Shown piece by piece: positions 1 to 5,833 of a DNA stretch of 5,833 bases. The stretch spans positions 1 to 5,833 of the forward strand of contig SLPR01000434.1 of the NCBI GenBank assembly GCA_007131895.1, read 5' to 3'. The position numbers and the translations under genes were made by a program. The notes under the pieces are model-generated. The model saw only the letters and a program-made list of their open reading frames with translations, had not been told where the DNA came from and searched no databases. The stretch's first letter is position 1. Each line of letters starts with the position of its first letter. Source of the DNA: Bacteroidales bacterium. GTDB lineage: Bacteria; Bacteroidota; Bacteroidia; Bacteroidales; UBA7960.

Positions 1-5
1 AACAT

Positions 6-32
6 ATTTGTTAATTCATTGAGTGAACAAAT
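6..32. promoter_or_regulatory. Inverted repeat, candidate regulator-binding site
   Basis: ATTTGTT (6-12) is the exact reverse complement of AACAAAT (26-32). After one A/G mismatch the symmetry continues inward, with ATTC (14-17) opposite GAGT (21-24) including one G-T pair and a 3-base loop. The TTTGTT/AACAAA arms resemble those known for ROK-type XylR operators, so a binding site for the downstream ROK protein is plausible but inferred. It could also be a hairpin at the end of an unseen upstream transcript, although only a short T-run (40-44) lies nearby. Confidence 0.4.
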
Positions 33-86
33 TTAGGGATTTTTCTGAATCCTGCGAAAAAAAAAATTCCTGATGTTTTGGAGGGT

Positions 87-115
87 CAAGGGAGTTTGTT
101 CAACAAACCAACTTG
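87..115. promoter_or_regulatory. Strong palindrome, candidate ROK operator
   Basis: The core GTTTGTTcAACAAAC (94-108) is a perfect 7+7 bp palindrome around a single central base (101). Three mismatched positions further out on each side, CAAG (87-90) again pairs symmetrically with CTTG (112-115), so 11 of 14 dyad positions match. The core shares TTTGTT/AACAAA arms with the repeat at 6-32 and with known operators of ROK repressors such as XylR. No U-tract follows directly, which argues against a terminator. The binding protein is inferred from location and arm sequence only. Confidence 0.5.
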
Positions 116-171
116 TGTACAGTCAAAAAGGACCTGACGGGATCGTATTTTTTTATTTATCCTGCTTTAGG

Positions 172-190
172 TTTCTGTAAGTTGCAGAAA
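172..190. repeat. Short inverted repeat / hairpin
   Basis: TTTCTG (172-177) is complementary to CAGAAA (185-190). Inward pairing of TA with TG (one G-T pair) gives an 8-bp stem with a 3-base loop. No T-run follows on either strand, so it is not a normal intrinsic terminator. Its sequence differs from the two stronger repeats upstream, and a stem this short can arise by chance in AT-rich DNA. Confidence 0.25.
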
Positions 191-266
191 ATGAATGATA
201 AAGGTGTGTAACGATCTCTGGGTTGGAGTGTTGTGAAGATTGGTGAAAAGCGTGCGAAAAAGGCCG

Positions 267-310
267 TTTTAAAATCAAAAAAAGTTATATTTTTAAAAAA
301 ATTAAAAATA
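267..310. promoter_or_regulatory. A/T block upstream of the candidate promoter (UP-element-like)
   Basis: Only two of these 44 bases are G or C, and the block has several A- and T-tracts. It ends just before the TTTG box at 313-316. Such tracts are commonly bent and can contact the RNA polymerase alpha subunits, so a promoter-enhancing role is reasonable. This rests on composition and position alone. Confidence 0.3.
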
Positions 311-312
311 GC

Positions 313-343
313 TTTGTTAATACTAAAAAGTTTTATAAACTTG
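313..343 (+). promoter_or_regulatory. Candidate Bacteroidota-type promoter for the ROK gene
   Basis: TTTG (313-316) is followed after 19 bases by TAAACTTG (336-343), which fits the Bacteroidota sigma-ABfr consensus TTTG ... TAnnTTTG with one mismatch in the -7 element. The implied transcript would start near 350 and have an untranslated leader of about 135 bases. The -33 box lies within TTTGTTAAT (313-321), a 9-mer also present at 7-15 in the left-end inverted repeat, so a repressor recognising it could block this promoter. A second candidate at 416-423 is closer to the gene. Confidence 0.4.
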
Positions 344-415
344 TACCCTCAAAAGTGAAGAAAACTTTTACATAAGTGCGTTTCTGTTTATATAAATCTG
401 ATTTTGCGCAATTGA

Positions 416-423
416 TAGTTTTG
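416..423 (+). promoter_or_regulatory. Alternative -7 element for the ROK gene
   Basis: TAGTTTTG matches the Bacteroidota -7 consensus TAnnTTTG exactly and would give a leader of roughly 55-60 bases. No TTTG box stands 19-21 bases upstream, which weakens it. It is flanked by the 8-bp palindromes TTGCGCAA (404-411) and CAAATTTG (429-436), possible sites for a regulator. Confidence 0.3.
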
Positions 424-486
424 ATAACCAAATTTGTAGGTGAGGATAAGAGAATTGTATAACAAATAGATCAAAAAAAAAGACTT

Positions 487-1707
487 ATGAAGGCCATTTT
501 TAAGAGCAATCTTTCTGAAATCACCAATGAAACGCGACTGATGCAGCAAAAACTGAGAATCATACAGGTGATTTCGCAGAACGGTCATGGAATAACAGTT
601 CCTGATATATGCAGGGAGCTGAAAATTAGCGCGCCTACCGGGATTAAGCTTGTGAATGAGCTTCAAACTGAGGGTTTTTTGTCGGTAGTGGGGAAAAAAG
701 AAACCCAGAACGGACGTAAGCCTTCCATTTATGCTTTGAACAACGTCAACTTTTATGCACTGAGTGTCGAAATTCTTCTGAAGAGAATAACCGTAGGGAT
801 AGTGGATGCCCGGCTCAATACGATTTACTACAGACAGAAAACTGATTTTGTATTGGAGAACTCTCCTGAGTGTCTTTATAATGTAGAATCATTTATAAAG
901 GAATGCCTTGAGAACTCAGGAGTTGCTGAAGAAAACCTCTTGGGCATGGGCATGGGAATAACCGGAAGGGTTAAAAATGAAACCGGTGATTCGCTTACCT
1001 TTTTTAATTTCCTGGACCAACCCCTTGGCGTACACTTGTCAGGGGAGTTTAATATTCCTGTATTTATCAACAATGACACACGCTGTGTTGGTTTGGCCGA
1101 AAAAATAATCGGCAAAGCCACCAAAGCCAACCATGCCATTATTATCAATCTGAGCAGAGGATTGGGTACGAGCCTTATCATCGATAATAAGATTATCAAT
1201 GGCGGGATGGGGTTTGCCGGTGAGTTTGGACATATGCAATTTGGTAGCCGTGAGAAAATGTGCCTGTGCGGCAAGAAAGGGTGTCTGGGTAACGATGTGG
1301 GTGGCTATTCGCTGGAGGAGAATTTCATGGAAAAAATCGCAGAAGGCGAAAAAACCATCGTGGATATTTCCGATGATGGCACTACAGTCAGGTATGACGA
1401 TATCCTCATGGCTGCTTTAAAAGGCGATGATCTCTCCATCAGGCTCGTGCAGGAAATGGGCTATAAACTTGGACATGCTTTGGGTAATATTATCAATCTG
1501 CTCAATCCGGAGCTCATTCTCATAGGAGGGAAGTTCGCCAAACTCAAAACCCTTCTGCTTGACCCGGTAAAAACCGGACTTTCCAGTTCTGCCCTTGTCA
1601 ATCCACTCCAAAGCTGTGAGATCGAATTTTCAGAGCTTGGCGATCTGGGTGGACTGAAAGGTGCAGGAGCACTGGTGTTTGAATATTTTGAATTGATTAA
1701 AAAATAA
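487..1707 (+). CDS. ROK-family transcriptional regulator (winged helix plus sugar-kinase-like domain)
   Basis: This is a 406-aa cytoplasmic DNA-binding regulator of the NagC/Mlc/XylR type, which normally represses sugar genes until a sugar or sugar phosphate binds. Residues about 20-85 form the winged helix (recognition region near ISAPTGIKLVNELQ, wing ending NGRKPSIYAL). The ROK fold fills about 90-406. The N-terminal phosphate loop DxGGT of ROK kinases is degenerate (SVEILLKR, near 93), so kinase activity is unlikely. N196-D197 (NNDTRC) retains the catalytic-base aspartate. GEFGH (E246, H249) and CLCGKKGC (C259, C261, C266) keep the zinc ligands. The usual glutamate of GCxE is Gly268, which is odd for the family. 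The 487 start follows a 9-A tract (473-481) typical of Bacteroidota leaders; Met19 (541) is a less likely alternative because the encoded helix begins nearby. It lies 60 bp before a SusC gene on the same strand, so control of that uptake pair is inferred. The effector is unknown. Confidence 0.93.
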   Translation: MKAIFKSNLSEITNETRLMQQKLRIIQVISQNGHGITVPDICRELKISAPTGIKLVNELQTEGFLSVVGKKETQNGRKPSIYALNNVNFYALSVEILLKRITVGIVDARLNTIYYRQKTDFVLENSPECLYNVESFIKECLENSGVAEENLLGMGMGITGRVKNETGDSLTFFNFLDQPLGVHLSGEFNIPVFINNDTRCVGLAEKIIGKATKANHAIIINLSRGLGTSLIIDNKIINGGMGFAGEFGHMQFGSREKMCLCGKKGCLGNDVGGYSLEENFMEKIAEGEKTIVDISDDGTTVRYDDILMAALKGDDLSIRLVQEMGYKLGHALGNIINLLNPELILIGGKFAKLKTLLLDPVKTGLSSSALVNPLQSCEIEFSELGDLGGLKGAGALVFEYFELIKK

Positions 1708-1767
1708 TTGTTAACAGCTCACCGTCTTTTTTAAGTCAGTGAGGAAATCTTCAAAAAATCACAGTTT
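1708..1767 (+). promoter_or_regulatory. Gap between ROK and susC-like genes: small palindrome and A-rich leader
   Basis: The 60-bp gap has no clear intrinsic terminator. The only stem I find is CTCAC (1718-1722) with GTGAG (1739-1743) around a 16-base loop, and the T-run lies inside that loop. TGTTAACA (1709-1716) is a perfect 8-bp palindrome, and TTGTTAA (1708-1714) repeats the core of the TTTGTTAA elements at 7 and 313, so it may be a regulator half-site. No good TAnnTTTG promoter is visible; TATTTTG (1684-1690), inside the ROK gene end, is one base short. Readthrough from the ROK promoter is therefore plausible. CAAAAAATCACAGTTT just before the ATG is the usual A-rich leader. Confidence 0.35.
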
Positions 1768-4700
1768 ATGCAATATACTAAGTTTCAATTGCTGCTTGTG
1801 TTTCTCCTGCTGATGGGTTCAGCCGGATTTGCGCAGAAAACACTGACAGGTGTTGTTTATGACTCGTCGGGTAATACGCTGCCCGGAGCAACAGTGGTGG
1901 TTCCCGGTACAACCGTCGGTGCAACTACCAACATTGACGGAGAATTTTCGCTGGAGCTCAGCGAAGGCCAGAATCGGGTAGAGGTATCCTTTATCGGGTA
2001 CCTTCCTGAAATAATTAATGTGGAGGATCTTGATTACATCGAAGTTGTACTCATGGAATCCATTGAGCAGTTGCAGGAAGTGGTGGTAACGGCGCTGGGG
2101 ATAAAGAGAGATGCCAAAGCACTGGGGTACTCTGTACAACAGGTTGACGGAGAATCACTCTCCAATGCCAGCCGTATCAGCCCCCTTTCAGGGCTGGTGG
2201 GCCAGGTGGCCGGTTTGCAAATCAGCGAATCCGGAAGTGGTGCCGGTGGTTCTTCCCGTATTGTAATCAGGGGCGCCAATTCTCTTACAGGCTCCAATGA
2301 GCCCCTTATTGTTTTGGATGGCGTGCCTATCGACAACTCCGGAGGATCTTCAGGAGGACTCTTTGGCGGGTTTGACTATGGCAATGCCATTAATAATATC
2401 AACCTTGATGATGTAGAGTCCATCTCCGTTCTTAAAGGAGGTGCTGCTTCAGCACTTTACGGTGCGCGGGGTCAGAATGGTGTTATCATGATTACCACCA
2501 AAAGCGGAACACGCGAAGAGGGTATCGGGGTTTCTTACCAGTTTATGACCTCCACGCAATCTCCACTTATCAAACCCGACTATCAAACCTTATACTCACA
2601 GGGGTCAGGACGTAACTTTATCAGCGACAGTCCCAATAGCTGGGGAGCCAAAATGCAGGGACAGGAGGTAGTCAACTTTCTGGGTGAAACACAAACTCTT
2701 AACCCGGCCTCCTCTCATCGCTATGATGATTTCTTCCGTTCTGCCACCAACATGGACCACTCCATAACGCTTGATAAAAGAGGAGAAACCAATGGTGTGT
2801 TGTTTTCTGCTTCCTGGAACCAAAACAACGGAATGATCCCTACCAATGAAATCGACAGAAAGTCATTCAATATCAGATATGATTCAAGGTTTACAGACTA
2901 CCTTACCATTGATGCCCGTGCCAATTATATTCATCAGCAGGTGGAAAACAGGCCCAACCTGGCGGGTTCTCCTGATAATCCCATTTACCTGATGACCATG
3001 ATGCCGTCATCAGTAAATATGAGTCAGCTGGAAATGTACCAAACCATTGCCAGGCTACCCGTGGTATGGACCAGCAATTACAGAAGGAACCCTGACGGAA
3101 GCTTATCCCTTAACCAGACATCACCCGATTTTGCAGGTTCCCCTCTGCTCAACAACCCTTACTGGGCTACTGAGCTCAATACCAACCGCGATACCCGTAA
3201 CCGGCTTTTGGGTTTTGCCAGTGCAAACCTGGATATCGCAGAAATGGCCAGCCTCAACTTTGATTTAACCCTGAGCGTAAAAGCAGGTTTTGACTATTAT
3301 AATGATGAGCGGCAGCGGATAACTGCACACAATACCTATTACAAATCAGACGGACTGGCTACCGGAAACTTCCAGCGCCTGGAGATCATGGAAGGAAACT
3401 ATGATTTTCTGCTCAGCTCAGGCAATACCTGGGGCGACTTTAGCCTGCAAGGCTCTGTGGGTGGAAACATTATGCAGCGCTCATTCAGATCCCTTTCTTC
3501 AAGTTCTGAAAGCGGACTCATCAACCCCGACGGTCCCTATGTTATCCAGAATTTTAACAATCCCACCGCAAACAACGGAATTTCAGATATCGAAATTCAC
3601 TCACTCTATGCCATAACAAGCATGGACTACCGCAGAACGGTTTTCCTGGATTTTACCTTCCGTAATGACTGGACCAGCGTCCTTTCTCCCGAAAACTGGT
3701 CATACCAGTACCCTTCGGTAAGTGCAAGCTGGCTGCTGGAAGAATCATTTGACCTCCCGGTGATGTTTGACATGCTGAAACTTCGTGGATCACTGGCTGG
3801 TGTGGGTAGCGGTGGTAATGTTCCGGGTCAGAGATACTACATTTATGGCACCAACCCCAATGAATATATGGGGCTTCCGTATGGCTTTATCAACGCCGAT
3901 CGGCCGGAACCCAATCTTAAGAGTGAGTTTACCATCAGCAGTGAAGTGGGTATAGAAGTTATTATGCTGGGCAACCGTCTCAGAACAGATGTTTCCTACT
4001 ATCAGACGGGTACACGTGATCAGATTTTCCGAAACCCACTTGCTCCTTCTTCCGGGTATAATTTCGGTATCATTAACTCAGGGTTTGTTAATAACAGCGG
4101 GATTGAGCTTTTTTCAAGCTACCGTATCATTGATAATCCTGATTTTTCATGGACTGCAGGAGTCAACTTTACCCGTCAATGGAGCGAGGTGGAAGAGATC
4201 AGTGATGACATCGACAGGATTGTACAAAGCTCTGTACTGGGAGATGACGGTGTAAGAATTGTTGCTCAACTGGGTCACCCGGCAGGGATAATTCAGGGCA
4301 GTGCTTTTGACCGTGACGAACAGGGCAGGCTCATCCTCAATGATAACAACCTTCCCCGCATCAAAACAGGCGACGACCAGGCCATTTTGCTCAACAATAC
4401 CATTGGCAATGCTATTCCTGATATCCTCTGGGGATTTAACTCTCAGGTTAATTACAGAAATGTTTCCTTCAGCTTCCATATTGATTCCAAGCTGGGGCAT
4501 GATATTTTCTCCGTAACCAACATGAGGGGAGCAGAATACGGAACCCTTGCTTTCACCAAAGAAGGACGCGATGAATGGGCAAGAGCCGTTGAACTGGCCG
4601 CACAAGACCCCAATTTAAGCCCTTCTGACTTTAATATGGGCTTTATGGTAAAAGGCGTAAGAAACGGTGAGGAAGTGGAAGTAGCAGTTGACCCGCAAAG

Positions 4701-4989
4701 ATACTGGGAGCATGTATCAAGAGTGCACGAAGCTTTTGTGTACGATGCATCTTACATCAGACTCAGACAGGTATCGCTGGGTTATAACTTTGGCAGCTCA
4801 CTGCTGGGTAACACACCTTTCAGAAGTGCTTCCATTTCTGTTTTTGCCAATAACTTGTTTTACCTGATGTTGAATACAGAAAATATTTCTCCCGAGTCAT
4901 CGTTCGGAACAGGAAACAACACCGGTTTTGAACTGTATGCGTACCCCGAAATGCGTAGCCTGGGACTAAGCCTGAGCGTATCATTGTAA
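1768..4989 (+). CDS. SusC/RagA-family TonB-dependent outer membrane receptor
   Basis: This 1073-aa protein is a full-length SusC-type importer, a 22-strand barrel that takes up ligand captured by its SusD partner using TonB-ExbBD energy. Residues 1-22 are a signal peptide (hydrophobic LLLVFLLLMG, cleavage likely after GFA before Q23). About 26-97 is the carboxypeptidase-regulatory-like beta-sandwich (LTGVVYDSSGNTLPGATV ... NIDGEFSL ... VSFIGY). LQEVVVTALGIKRDAKALGY (102-121) carries the TonB-box region and the family's typical linker. The plug follows with PLIVLDGVPIDN (179-190) and the SusC/RagA signature SALYGARGQNGVIMITTKSG (228-247). The remainder is barrel, and the final strand ends LGLSLSVSL. 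No STN domain precedes the sandwich, so signalling through an anti-sigma factor is not expected. The start is fixed by the signal peptide. A SusD-like gene follows within 12-21 bp, making a standard pair. The substrate cannot be deduced; polysaccharide fragments are the commonest ligands of this family, with peptides or others possible. Confidence 0.96.
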   Translation: MQYTKFQLLLVFLLLMGSAGFAQKTLTGVVYDSSGNTLPGATVVVPGTTVGATTNIDGEFSLELSEGQNRVEVSFIGYLPEIINVEDLDYIEVVLMESIEQLQEVVVTALGIKRDAKALGYSVQQVDGESLSNASRISPLSGLVGQVAGLQISESGSGAGGSSRIVIRGANSLTGSNEPLIVLDGVPIDNSGGSSGGLFGGFDYGNAINNINLDDVESISVLKGGAASALYGARGQNGVIMITTKSGTREEGIGVSYQFMTSTQSPLIKPDYQTLYSQGSGRNFISDSPNSWGAKMQGQEVVNFLGETQTLNPASSHRYDDFFRSATNMDHSITLDKRGETNGVLFSASWNQNNGMIPTNEIDRKSFNIRYDSRFTDYLTIDARANYIHQQVENRPNLAGSPDNPIYLMTMMPSSVNMSQLEMYQTIARLPVVWTSNYRRNPDGSLSLNQTSPDFAGSPLLNNPYWATELNTNRDTRNRLLGFASANLDIAEMASLNFDLTLSVKAGFDYYNDERQRITAHNTYYKSDGLATGNFQRLEIMEGNYDFLLSSGNTWGDFSLQGSVGGNIMQRSFRSLSSSSESGLINPDGPYVIQNFNNPTANNGISDIEIHSLYAITSMDYRRTVFLDFTFRNDWTSVLSPENWSYQYPSVSASWLLEESFDLPVMFDMLKLRGSLAGVGSGGNVPGQRYYIYGTNPNEYMGLPYGFINADRPEPNLKSEFTISSEVGIEVIMLGNRLRTDVSYYQTGTRDQIFRNPLAPSSGYNFGIINSGFVNNSGIELFSSYRIIDNPDFSWTAGVNFTRQWSEVEEISDDIDRIVQSSVLGDDGVRIVAQLGHPAGIIQGSAFDRDEQGRLILNDNNLPRIKTGDDQAILLNNTIGNAIPDILWGFNSQVNYRNVSFSFHIDSKLGHDIFSVTNMRGAEYGTLAFTKEGRDEWARAVELAAQDPNLSPSDFNMGFMVKGVRNGEEVEVAVDPQRYWEHVSRVHEAFVYDASYIRLRQVSLGYNFGSSLLGNTPFRSASISVFANNLFYLMLNTENISPESSFGTGNNTGFELYAYPEMRSLGLSLSVSL

Positions 4990-5010
4990 CACCCTTAAAG
5001 TATGACAATT

Positions 5011-5833
5011 ATGATTAAGAGAACACTATATACCGTATTTGCAGCAGCCATGTTACTGGCAGTGAGCTGCACCAAGGACTTTGAAGAACTGGATCGACCC
5101 AAAACGGCCAGTGATATTATCGCACCCGATGCATTGTTTACCCGCTCTCTGGTAACAGGTTCGGGAATGAGTGCAGGGGTGTGGCAGTGGAAACACCAGA
5201 TTTCCGGTTCGGTTTACGCCCAGCATTTTGCAAACATACAAACCGGCCCCAACTTCACCGCCGATAATTATGAGCCCAGGGCATGGAATGTTGTGTGGAA
5301 CTGGTACTACGCTGCCTCTGGTTTTGCACCCTTGCACTATAATTACCATGTAATTAAACTTTCCAGAGACCTTGAAAATCCTATCAAGGAGGCCGTTGCC
5401 CGCATATGGAATGTGTATATGATTCAGCAAATTACCGATATGTATGGCGATATGCCGGTTTTTGAGGCCTTCGAAAGTCTCAGGCCACAGTTTGACCCGC
5501 AACAGGATATTTACATGTTTATGCTTGAAGAATTGAAGGAAGCCGTTGAGATGCTTGACGAATTCAAAGGATTCGGATTTGAAGGGTATGGGCAGGCAGA
5601 TGTTTTGTTTAACGGAGATCTGGAAAGCTGGGTAAGATTTGCCAATACCATGACCCTCCGATTAGGCCTCAGAGCATCCAATACAGCAGAGTTCAACAAT
5701 GATGTGTTGCCCTACATTCAGGGAATTGACATCCAGCGTACCATCAACACCAACAACCAGATGGTGAAGATTCACCCCGATGCCGGTGGTCGTACCTATC
5801 ATGTGGAAAACCCCATCAGGTTTGTGAAAAACT
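5011..5833 (+). CDS. SusD/RagB-family surface lipoprotein (SusD_2 type), partial, runs off the right edge
   Basis: The frame is open from here to the window end: 274 codons are visible of perhaps 480-550 usual for the family. The product would be a surface lipoprotein that binds ligand and closes over the SusC barrel. Residues 1-19 are a lipoprotein signal peptide (MIKR, hydrophobic core, lipobox LAVSC), with the lipidated Cys at 20. The following TKDFEE is acidic with a Lys, like the surface-export signals of Bacteroidota lipoproteins. Family marks are the WKHQISGSVYAQHFA stretch (60-74), the TPR-like helix VARIWNVYMIQQITDMYGDM (129-148), PQFDPQQDIYMFMLEEL (159-175) and FNGDLESWVRFANTMTLRLG (200-219), matching the SusD_2/SusD-like pattern (ltDlYGDiP, fDtQ.iY, W.kfANtl.LRl). 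An in-frame ATG at 5002 would add MTI. I prefer 5011 because MIKR is a normal signal-peptide start and AAAG (4997-5000) then has sensible spacing. It is surely co-transcribed with the gene before it. The C-terminal half is not visible. Confidence 0.93.
   Translation, partial: MIKRTLYTVFAAAMLLAVSCTKDFEELDRPKTASDIIAPDALFTRSLVTGSGMSAGVWQWKHQISGSVYAQHFANIQTGPNFTADNYEPRAWNVVWNWYYAASGFAPLHYNYHVIKLSRDLENPIKEAVARIWNVYMIQQITDMYGDMPVFEAFESLRPQFDPQQDIYMFMLEELKEAVEMLDEFKGFGFEGYGQADVLFNGDLESWVRFANTMTLRLGLRASNTAEFNNDVLPYIQGIDIQRTINTNNQMVKIHPDAGGRTYHVENPIRFVKN

Larger units (their letters stand above)
1..486. other. Non-coding regulatory region upstream of the ROK gene
   Basis: No credible gene was found on either strand in these 486 bases. 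The longest forward ATG frame I traced (73-180, 35 codons) has no recognisable features. The region is AT-rich and contains inverted repeats at 6-32, 87-115 and 172-190, an almost pure A/T block at 267-310, candidate promoters at 313-343 and 416-423, and small perfect palindromes TTGCGCAA (404-411) and CAAATTTG (429-436). It probably carries control elements for the ROK gene. It may also serve a gene off the left edge, which cannot be seen. Confidence 0.7.

Noticed and set aside
73..180. Forward 35-codon frame starting ATG at 73
   Set aside because: It runs across the palindrome at 87-115, has no A-rich leader pattern of its own and no recognisable product; chance open frame.
6..190. Three inverted repeats with centres near 19, 101 and 181, about 80 bp apart, considered as a repeat array or CRISPR
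   Set aside because: The third repeat differs in sequence from the first two and the arms differ in spacing, so there is no repeated unit; the regular distance may be coincidence.
388..666. Minus-strand open frame of 92 codons overlapping the ROK gene start
   Set aside because: It overlaps the well-supported winged-helix coding region, has no recognisable domain and extends through AT-rich non-coding DNA.
487..1707. ROK protein as a functional sugar kinase
   Set aside because: It has an N-terminal winged helix and lacks the DxGGT phosphate-binding motif, which fits a regulator rather than a kinase, although the catalytic-base aspartate is present.
1718..1743. Possible terminator after the ROK gene (CTCAC/GTGAG)
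   Set aside because: Only a 5-bp stem with a 16-base loop, and the T-run is within the loop rather than after the stem.
4147..4605. Minus-strand open frame of 152 codons inside the susC-like gene
   Set aside because: It lies wholly within the conserved barrel coding region, and its translation shows no family features; antisense shadow.
5053..5502. Minus-strand open frame of 149 codons over the susD-like gene
   Set aside because: The forward frame has lipobox and SusD_2 motifs throughout this stretch, so the reverse frame is a shadow.
1..5833. tRNA, rRNA, insertion sequence, phage or defence genes
   Set aside because: I saw no such signals: no transposase-like frames, terminal repeats, structured RNA gene or direct-repeat array.

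Overview
The window reads as a piece of a Bacteroidota chromosome. It has an adjacent SusC/RagA-type TonB-dependent outer membrane receptor and a SusD/RagB-type lipoprotein, a pair essentially restricted to that phylum. The translation leaders are A-rich rather than Shine-Dalgarno-like, and candidate promoters match the Bacteroidota TTTG / TAnnTTTG pattern. I cannot place it below phylum with confidence.

Layout, left to right, all genes on the + strand: (1) bases 1-486 are non-coding and AT-rich, with two strong inverted repeats at the left end, a weaker hairpin, an almost pure A/T block and two candidate promoters. (2) 487-1707 encodes a ROK-family transcriptional regulator of 406 aa, with an N-terminal winged helix and a zinc-bearing sugar-kinase-like domain. 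(3) A 60-bp gap without a convincing terminator follows. (4) 1768-4989 encodes a full-length SusC-like receptor of 1073 aa. (5) After 12-21 bp, a SusD-like lipoprotein of the SusD_2 type starts and runs off the right edge, with 274 codons visible.

The likely working model is a nutrient-uptake locus. SusD captures an oligosaccharide or other ligand at the cell surface and SusC imports it using TonB energy. The cytoplasmic ROK protein senses a sugar or sugar derivative and controls the locus and perhaps its own gene. The SusC lacks the N-terminal STN signalling domain, which agrees with control by a cytoplasmic sensor rather than an ECF-sigma/anti-sigma relay. The substrate cannot be read from this window, because no glycoside hydrolase or other catabolic gene is present.

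I do not see an undescribed system here. The points most worth checking are the palindromic candidate operators upstream of the ROK gene, the ROK protein's loss of the normally conserved glutamate in its sugar-site/zinc motif, and the direct pairing of a ROK regulator with a SusCD pair.
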